Origin: Patescibacteria group bacterium
GTDB taxonomy: Bacteria; Patescibacteriota; Minisyncoccia; Minisyncoccales; CG1-02-41-26
DNA: 19,615 bases
Reading direction: 5' to 3'
Assembly: GCA_020148085.1 (NCBI GenBank)
Contig: JAHCRD010000004.1
Span: 1-19,615 of the forward strand
Part shown: positions 14,965 through 19,615 of the stretch, piece after piece
Numbering within the stretch: position 1 is the first letter of the stretch
Layout: each line of letters begins with the position of its first letter
The notes under the pieces: generated by a model
What the model was told of the DNA's origin: nothing
The model's database searches: none
The model's input: the letters and a program-made list of their open reading frames with translations, nothing else
Program-made: the position numbers and the translations under genes

Positions 14965-15086
14965 AAAAATACTCCTCCAAAAGGGCAAGCAAGGGGAAAC
15001 TCAGCTTTAGAACACCTTCTCGATTTATCTACCAAAAATGTCAGAGAACAATCAAAAAGAAAACCAGAAGAGGAAGAAAGAATTAA
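14961..15086 (+). CDS. Possible 41-aa very basic ORF
   Basis: The start overlaps the DUF763 stop as ATGA, the same coupling used at four other junctions in this window, and the end overlaps the next gene by 49 bp in another frame. The peptide 'MKKYSSKRASKGKLSFRTPS' continues to a Lys/Arg-rich tail ('KKKTRRGRKN'). I recognise no family. The long overlap argues against it; the ATGA start and the 73-bp gap it fills argue for it. Confidence 0.3.
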   Translation: MKKYSSKRASKGKLSFRTPSRFIYQKCQRTIKKKTRRGRKN

Positions 15087-16453
15087 TTTTTAAATTTTTA
15101 ATTTTTAGTTCTGTTTCCATTGGGGTGGGTTTTTATTTTTTATCTCTCTTGCCTTCTAAAACAATAATTATTGAACGTCAACCGACAGATTTAGTTAATA
15201 TAAATGCAGTTAATGATGAAGAAACAAGTAACCCCACAACCCAAGAGAAAAAATCCTATTACTTAAAGGACTTTACCGAAATAAGAAACAATTTTATACT
15301 CAACCAAGCCGATTTCTTAGAGGTTCATCTTTCTGAGATGGAGCTGAGAGCCTACAAAGATGGTGTTTTAGAAAAAGCGGTGCCAATTTTACTTAAAGGA
15401 GACCCTCAGGGATGGGGAGGAACGGCTGCTGGCCTTTATAAAATAGAATCAGGGCATAAAATAGGTTTTTCTATAGTTTCCGATGTTTATATGCCCTATT
15501 CTTTGAGCTTTTATGGGAAATACTATATTCATGGAGAACCTTATTATCCGGGAGGAGAAAAACTTGTTTCTGATGTTTCTGGAGGTTGTCTCCGTCTTTC
15601 TGATGAGGACGCTGAATTTGTTTATGAAACAACAGAAATCGGAATGCCAATTTTAGTAATTGATAGAGAAAACGACAAATATGAATACCCAAATGAAGAG
15701 ATTAATGAATTTCCTCAGCTTTCAGCCCAAAGTTATTTAGTGGCTGATTTGGATTCAGGTTTTGTTTTTACTGAAAAAAATTCAAAAGCAAAATTACCAA
15801 TTGCCTCCTTAACCAAATTAATGACAGCCCTGGTGGTTGCTGAAAATGTTGATTTGCGCAAATCAATTTCTATTACTGAAGAAATGTTAGAGGCCTACGG
15901 AGATACCGAGGGATTAGAAGCTGGGAAAAGTTTTAGAGTTGTTGAATTGTTTTATCCTCTTTTGATTGAATCTTCAAATGATGCAGCTGAAGCTCTTAGT
16001 TATTTTTTAGGAAAGCAAAGAATTGTTGAATTGATGAACGAGAAAGCAAAATCAATTTTAATGCAAAATACAAATTTCAGTGACCCTTCTGGTTTTGACC
16101 CAAAAAATATTTCAACCGCCCAAGACCTTTTTTATTTGCTGAGATACATATTTAATAATCGCCCTCCCATTTTAGAAATTACTAAAGGAAAAGAGGTTCG
16201 AAGTTTTGGTGAGGTCCAATTTGACATTGAAAATCTTTGGAATAAAAATGAATTTATTAACGACCCGACTTTTGTTGGAGGAAAAACTGGCTATACTCCT
16301 GAAGCTAATTATACTGCTGCTTTTATATTTAACTTCAACGGTAAAGATGATAAAGACCGTAATGTAGCAATTATTCTTTTGGGCTCTGAAGACAAAAAAA
16401 CCGATACCCAAAAGATTTACATCTGGCTTCAAGAAAATTATTTTAAAATATGA
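15038..16453 (+). CDS. L,D-transpeptidase / D-alanyl-D-alanine carboxypeptidase fusion, membrane-anchored
   Basis: A 471-aa extracytoplasmic enzyme with an N-terminal membrane helix (about 17-38). The first domain is YkuD-type: His165 ('YIHGEPYYPGG') and the catalytic 'SGGCLRLS' with Cys184 and Arg186. The second is a peptidase S11 (PBP5-like) domain with all three motifs: S257-LT-K260 ('ASLTKLMTA'), SxN at 312-314 ('SSNDAAEAL') and KTG at 416-418 ('GGKTGYTPE'). The S11 part would trim pentapeptides to tetrapeptides, and the YkuD part would use tetrapeptides to make 3-3 crosslinks, so both steps are on one chain. An in-frame TAG upstream fixes the start region. ATGA joins it to the presenilin-like gene. 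Confidence 0.93.
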   Translation: MSENNQKENQKRKKELIFKFLIFSSVSIGVGFYFLSLLPSKTIIIERQPTDLVNINAVNDEETSNPTTQEKKSYYLKDFTEIRNNFILNQADFLEVHLSEMELRAYKDGVLEKAVPILLKGDPQGWGGTAAGLYKIESGHKIGFSIVSDVYMPYSLSFYGKYYIHGEPYYPGGEKLVSDVSGGCLRLSDEDAEFVYETTEIGMPILVIDRENDKYEYPNEEINEFPQLSAQSYLVADLDSGFVFTEKNSKAKLPIASLTKLMTALVVAENVDLRKSISITEEMLEAYGDTEGLEAGKSFRVVELFYPLLIESSNDAAEALSYFLGKQRIVELMNEKAKSILMQNTNFSDPSGFDPKNISTAQDLFYLLRYIFNNRPPILEITKGKEVRSFGEVQFDIENLWNKNEFINDPTFVGGKTGYTPEANYTAAFIFNFNGKDDKDRNVAIILLGSEDKKTDTQKIYIWLQENYFKI

Positions 16454-17298
16454 AAGAACCCTCTCTTTTATATCCCTGGCGAGTTTTTGGGTTTGAAGTA
16501 GTTTTGTTTTCTTTGAGTTTGGGATTAGGGATTTTAGCTGGTTTAAGATTGCATGAGATTTTTAAAATCCAAAAAGTTCCCCCTCCCTCGATTTCTCTTT
16601 CTCAATTTTTGTTTTACTTTCTTTTCGCTACCATTTTTCTTCTTTTAATAATCTACTTTTTCAAATTCAAAAGAGGAAAGGGAATATTTTTTAAAGGGAT
16701 TTTTCTTTTAGCAATTGGCTTTGGCAATTTTTTCTTTTTTGGTTTGTGGCTGCCAGATGTTTTCCTATTTATTTTGGTGGTTCTTTTAATTGTCCTTTTA
16801 CTCAGAAGACCTTCTTTAATGCTTCATAATTTTGCTTTAATTTTTGCTATTGCTGGGGTTGGAGCTGGTTTAGGATTGAGTTTCACTCCAGAAATGGTAA
16901 TTTTACTTCTTTTGATTTTTTCAATCTATGATTTCATTGCTGTTTACAAAACAAAACATATGATAAAAATGGCAAAAGAAATGATTGCTCATGGAGCAAT
17001 TTTAGGAATTGTTGTCCCCCAAACTATTTCTGATTTTCAAAGTCAGTTAAAAGAGGTTAGAGTGGGTGGCAAGTTTTTAGTTTTGGGGGCGGGTGATATT
17101 GTCTTTCCTTTAATTTTAGTTGTTTCTTTGATCCCTCAAGGTATTTTCAATTCTTTAATTGTTGCTTCTTTTGCTTTACTCGGCCTTTTTGCTGGCTTTT
17201 TAATTTTCATCTCCAAAAAAATCCGCACTCCTATGCCCGCCCTCCCTCCAATCGCTTTATTCTCAATAATCGGCTATTTACTAACCAGAATTATTTAA
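16450..17298 (+). CDS. Presenilin-like intramembrane aspartyl protease (A22 family)
   Basis: A 282-aa, highly hydrophobic protein with about eight or nine predicted membrane helices. It carries the complete presenilin/signal-peptide-peptidase signature in the right order: a YD motif with Asp161 ('IYDFIAVYKTKHM'), a GxGD motif with Asp216 ('LGAGDIVFPL'), and a PAL motif at 263-265 ('MPALPPIALF'). The two aspartates are the catalytic pair in this family, which cuts substrate helices inside the membrane. Its size fits the archaeal presenilin homologues. Translation is coupled to the wall enzyme upstream by ATGA (16450-16453), so its substrates may be envelope proteins or leftover signal peptides; that is inference. 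Confidence 0.88.
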   Translation: MKEPSLLYPWRVFGFEVVLFSLSLGLGILAGLRLHEIFKIQKVPPPSISLSQFLFYFLFATIFLLLIIYFFKFKRGKGIFFKGIFLLAIGFGNFFFFGLWLPDVFLFILVVLLIVLLLRRPSLMLHNFALIFAIAGVGAGLGLSFTPEMVILLLLIFSIYDFIAVYKTKHMIKMAKEMIAHGAILGIVVPQTISDFQSQLKEVRVGGKFLVLGAGDIVFPLILVVSLIPQGIFNSLIVASFALLGLFAGFLIFISKKIRTPMPALPPIALFSIIGYLLTRII

Positions 17299-17308
17299 TT
17301 AACCGAAA

Positions 17309-17334
17309 ACTGCCCGCTCCGAAGAGCAGGCAGT
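17309..17334. terminator. Hairpin between convergent operons
   Basis: A stem of 6 bp (ACTGCC/GGCAGT), one C-A mismatch, 4 bp (GCTC/GAGC) and a CGAA loop, in the 50-bp gap between two converging genes. Short T-runs follow within about 15 nt on the + strand (CTTTTT) and directly on the - strand (TTTT), so it could end both. An outer 8-bp inverted repeat (ATTAACCG 17298-17305, CGGTTAAT 17359-17366) encloses it. Confidence 0.6.
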
Positions 17335-17348
17335 ATCTACGTTACTTT

Positions 17349-18014
17349 TTATAATGTGCGGTTAATCTTTTGAATTTCCCTCCTTCTGAATCTTTCATAT
17401 TCTTCGGGGTAGGGGCTGGCTACATCGATTAGAGAAACTATGGGGGTTTTACCAAGTTTCTCTAGTTGCTCAGGTGCCAGCCACATCTTTCGGAAGATTA
17501 CTCCCAACCCTAAGAACTTTCCCTTTACTTCTTCCACCATCTTCTTGATGGCCTCTCCCGTCCCTCCGTCTCTGAGAACATCGTCTATCATCAGAACTTT
17601 CTTTTCAGCCACGAATTCCTTTCTGACACTCAAGACCTTTATCATGTCCTTATGAGAGGCGCTCCGAACTGACCGGAAAAGATCAAACATTGGTATTTCA
17701 GTTGCTTCGGTCTTTCGGAAGGTTAGACTATAAACATCTTCTCTGGATATGCTAAACTGCCGACAAACATATTCCCCCAGAAGAGCTAAGACATTTCCTG
17801 AGGCTTCAGCAGTGAGAATAACCTCTATATCTCTCACTCCCATTTTACGGAAATCTTCTAAGATAGCCACTACTGCTCCAGCCAAGAGGTGGCCAGCGAA
17901 TTTAGCGTTGATCCCGTCGGTTATGTCTAACCAGCCTTCAGTTGGCATCGGAGTTCTCTCCAGGGCTTCTTTTATCACCTTATCTCTCCCCATAATAGGG
18001 ATTTCAACCTTCAT
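17349..18014 (-). CDS. Purine-type phosphoribosyltransferase
   Basis: A 221-aa type I phosphoribosyltransferase. The PRPP-binding loop 'VLMIDDVLRDGGTGEA' (Asp144-Asp145, then GGT) is intact, as is the preceding 'VILTAEASGNVLALL' segment. The arrangement resembles adenine and xanthine phosphoribosyltransferases, which make a nucleotide from PRPP and a free base. The ATG at 18014 is chosen because AAAGGAGGT lies 6 nt upstream; translating from the TTG at 18032 would turn that Shine-Dalgarno into protein. It follows a BMP-family binding protein, which suggests salvage of the imported purine. The base specificity cannot be read from sequence. Confidence 0.85.
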   Translation of the reverse strand: MKVEIPIMGRDKVIKEALERTPMPTEGWLDITDGINAKFAGHLLAGAVVAILEDFRKMGVRDIEVILTAEASGNVLALLGEYVCRQFSISREDVYSLTFRKTEATEIPMFDLFRSVRSASHKDMIKVLSVRKEFVAEKKVLMIDDVLRDGGTGEAIKKMVEEVKGKFLGLGVIFRKMWLAPEQLEKLGKTPIVSLIDVASPYPEEYERFRRREIQKINRTL

Positions 18015-18045
18015 CTTTCCACCTCCTTTCAAGTCAATGTAATTA

Positions 18046-18079
18046 GAGGGGGTGGATTTGAGATAAATCTCACCCCCTC
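18046..18079 (-). promoter_or_regulatory. Strong intergenic hairpin between binding protein and phosphoribosyltransferase
   Basis: A 9-bp stem (GAGGGGGTG with CACCCCCTC), a single bulged T, a 5-bp inner stem (GATTT/AAATC) and a 5-nt loop. No T-run follows on the - strand, so it is more likely an mRNA-stabilising or processing element than a simple terminator. A weaker 7-bp hairpin (18090-18096 with 18110-18116) overlaps the binding-protein stop. Confidence 0.6.
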
Positions 18080-18115
18080 ATATTCAGCAAAGAAGGAAAA
18101 GGATTTTTACCTTCT

Positions 18116-19297
18116 TCAGCGAGGAATTTCTCCTACTATGTTGTCGACAAACCAATCCATCAGCCAGAGTTCGTCATGGGAGCCTCTCCGGCCTTCTTCT
18201 ATCCTTACTTTGCCTTCCTGGTCCCTTATCTGTCCAGTGAAGGGGTCAAACAAAACGGTTTCCTCGCTCATTTGGGCTAACCGGATCATAACTAGATCGT
18301 AGACGCTTATCTCACCCAGTACGGGGTCGGTCACTTTTTTCTCTTTAAGGGCTGCTTCGAACTTGGGATTAATAGGAACACCGAAATCTCCACCTAGTTC
18401 GCAAGCCCCCTCTTTGAGCATCCACCAATAGTCTACCTCCTGGAGATTGATACGGTCGTAAACACCAGCGTAAACTTTAGCCAGGATGTCTTCGTAAAGA
18501 ACTTCCCAATGGACTAGCTGTCCTGATACACAAGAATCTTCGCCGAACTCTTGCATGGGAGAGTAGTGGCCGAAAGTGTAAACCGGCTTTCCTTCTTTAA
18601 CATATTTTTTGCCTACCTGGACTACGGTGGGACTGTCTTCAGTGAAAGCCAGAGCATCGCAGCCATCAGCGATTAATGCCTCAGCTGCTAGTCTGGCTTT
18701 AGGTGGATCGTACCAAGCAAAGAGCCACCTGACATCAACGGTTGCTGCTGGGTTTGCTTCTTTAACACCCAGAGCAAAGGCGTTAATGTGGCGAACCACC
18801 TCCGGAATTGGGTAGGCTCCAATATAACCTACTTTACCTGATTTAGTCATTGCTCCAGCTATCAATCCATTCGCGTAGTAAACCTGATGGAATTCGCTGA
18901 AATAGGTCCCCATATTAGGGGCTCTTTTGTAGCCAGAACAATGGAAGAAAATCTGATAAGGATAGTTATTGGCAGCCTCTAGGGTAGGATCCATAAACCC
19001 GAAAGAAGTGGTGAAAATCACATCGCACTCTTCCTCAACAATGAAACGCTCAATGTAACGGTAAGCATCGGCTTCTGGTACCGCCTCCGCACAGACCGTC
19101 TCCAGCCAAGGAAATTTTGCATCCACATACTTTCGTCCCACATCGTGAGCATGGCTCCAGCCATAATCACCAACTGGACCCACATAGATGAAAGCCGCTT
19201 TTAAGGGGTCCCCAGGACTGTATCCATACCCAGCTATCCCAATCATGGTGAGCAGGATAGCTCCTACTAAAACACCAATCAGACCTCTTTTGGACAT
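18116..19297 (-). CDS. BMP family ABC transporter substrate-binding protein
   Basis: A 393-aa secreted binding protein of the BMP/Med (PnrA-like) family, which usually binds nucleosides. The N-terminus has a hydrophobic signal segment (about 5-24) without a lipobox cysteine. Family blocks are 'AAFIYVGPVGDYGWSHAHD', 'CDVIFTTSFGFMDPTLEAA', 'NGLIAGAMTKSGKVGYIGAY', 'HINAFALGVKEANP' and 'DALAFTEDSPTVVQVGKKY'. The start is supported by AAAGGAGGT 4 nt upstream. A permease gene of the same system ends 42 bp upstream and a phosphoribosyltransferase follows, so purine nucleoside or base uptake is the likely role. GC and ribosome-binding sites differ from the genes left of 17300. Confidence 0.92.
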   Translation of the reverse strand: MSKRGLIGVLVGAILLTMIGIAGYGYSPGDPLKAAFIYVGPVGDYGWSHAHDVGRKYVDAKFPWLETVCAEAVPEADAYRYIERFIVEEECDVIFTTSFGFMDPTLEAANNYPYQIFFHCSGYKRAPNMGTYFSEFHQVYYANGLIAGAMTKSGKVGYIGAYPIPEVVRHINAFALGVKEANPAATVDVRWLFAWYDPPKARLAAEALIADGCDALAFTEDSPTVVQVGKKYVKEGKPVYTFGHYSPMQEFGEDSCVSGQLVHWEVLYEDILAKVYAGVYDRINLQEVDYWWMLKEGACELGGDFGVPINPKFEAALKEKKVTDPVLGEISVYDLVMIRLAQMSEETVLFDPFTGQIRDQEGKVRIEEGRRGSHDELWLMDWFVDNIVGEIPR

Positions 19298-19339
19298 TGT
19301 TACCTCCTTTTTCTATTTTCCTTCTCCTTCCTTGCTTTG

Positions 19340-19615
19340 TTATCTTTCCTCCCTGGCATAGGGAATAGTCAGAGCAGCGGGTGCTCCCATTTTTCTTTTA
19401 ACTTTCTGGGCACTGATTAAGACCACTACCGCCATAGTCAGGATGAACGGTAGCATGTTCAACAGACAAGGGGAAATCCCTAAGGGTTGAAGTCGATACT
19501 GTAACACCTTCACTCCGCCGAAGAGATAGGCGCCCCAGACTGCTCTTTCTGGTCGCCACAAGGCAAAGATGGTTAAAGCAATAACTATCCAGCCAGTACC
19601 CATGGTCATTCTCTC
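19340..19615 (-). CDS. ABC transporter permease (BMP/nucleoside type), C-terminal part, runs off window
   Basis: The last 91 codons of a membrane protein whose start lies beyond base 19615; the frame stays open to the edge. The visible part has two hydrophobic stretches ('GWIVIALTIFALW' and 'LLNMLPFILTMAVVVLIS') around 'GAYLFGGVKVLQYRLQPLG' and ends 'GAPAALTIPYAREER', as do the second permeases of BMP-type nucleoside transporters. It lies upstream of the binding-protein gene on the same strand, whereas in the usual order the binding protein comes first. Confidence 0.82.
   Translation of the reverse strand, partial: ERMTMGTGWIVIALTIFALWRPERAVWGAYLFGGVKVLQYRLQPLGISPCLLNMLPFILTMAVVVLISAQKVKRKMGAPAALTIPYAREER

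Noticed and set aside
15083..15110. Another heptad array at the start of the L,D-transpeptidase gene
   Set aside because: The AT-rich TTAATTTT units vary between 7 and 8 bp and encode the hydrophobic anchor; periodicity is too loose to count.
18015..18115. Purine riboswitch before the phosphoribosyltransferase
   Set aside because: No three-way junction or conserved core of the purine aptamer is seen; only simple hairpins are present.

Overview
The window looks like part of a Patescibacteria (Candidate Phyla Radiation, Parcubacteria-like) chromosome assembled from a metagenome. The evidence is very AT-rich DNA, tightly packed genes with 4-bp ATGA overlaps, almost no Shine-Dalgarno sequences over most of the window, many lone or minimal-domain proteins, and several genes typical of this group (a Mur ligase without its N-terminal domain, RtcB with archease, DUF763, tandem single-domain receivers). 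TGA serves as a stop codon, so this is not a code-25 lineage. No rRNA or tRNA gene was seen, so the placement rests on gene content only. No gap of 300 bp or more lacks a gene.

Layout. 1-3767 (+): the tail of a branched-chain-amino-acid-type binding protein, a cache-domain membrane sensor, a PAS/HisKA/HATPase kinase that overlaps it out of frame, and two stand-alone receiver proteins behind their own promoter. 3770-3829: a compact cluster of GC-rich heptamers spaced one helical turn apart, directly before fpg. 3836-5637 (+): fpg-holA. 5620-7843 (-): uvrB-rpsT. 7874-12558 (+): ruvA, a short MurE-like ligase, archease, DUF362 and rtcB, read as one operon. 12569-13802: a promoter, a small basic ORF, a NIF3-family gene and a terminator. 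13788-17334 (+): a near-leaderless operon of DUF763, a possible 41-aa basic ORF, a secreted L,D-transpeptidase/D,D-carboxypeptidase fusion and a presenilin-like intramembrane aspartyl protease, closed by a hairpin.

17349-19615 (-) is a different block: a purine-type phosphoribosyltransferase, a BMP-family binding protein and the end of an ABC permease. It has visibly higher GC and identical strong Shine-Dalgarno sequences, unlike the genes to its left. It looks like a nucleoside/nucleobase uptake and salvage cassette acquired by transfer, or a foreign segment joined by assembly.

The most striking content is the bacterial presenilin-type protease encoded immediately after a cell-wall enzyme that fuses both steps of 3-3 crosslink formation. 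Next are a heptanucleotide repeat family that has entered three coding loops and one gene junction, the heptamer cluster before fpg, and two genes whose promoters imply transcripts with almost no 5' leader.
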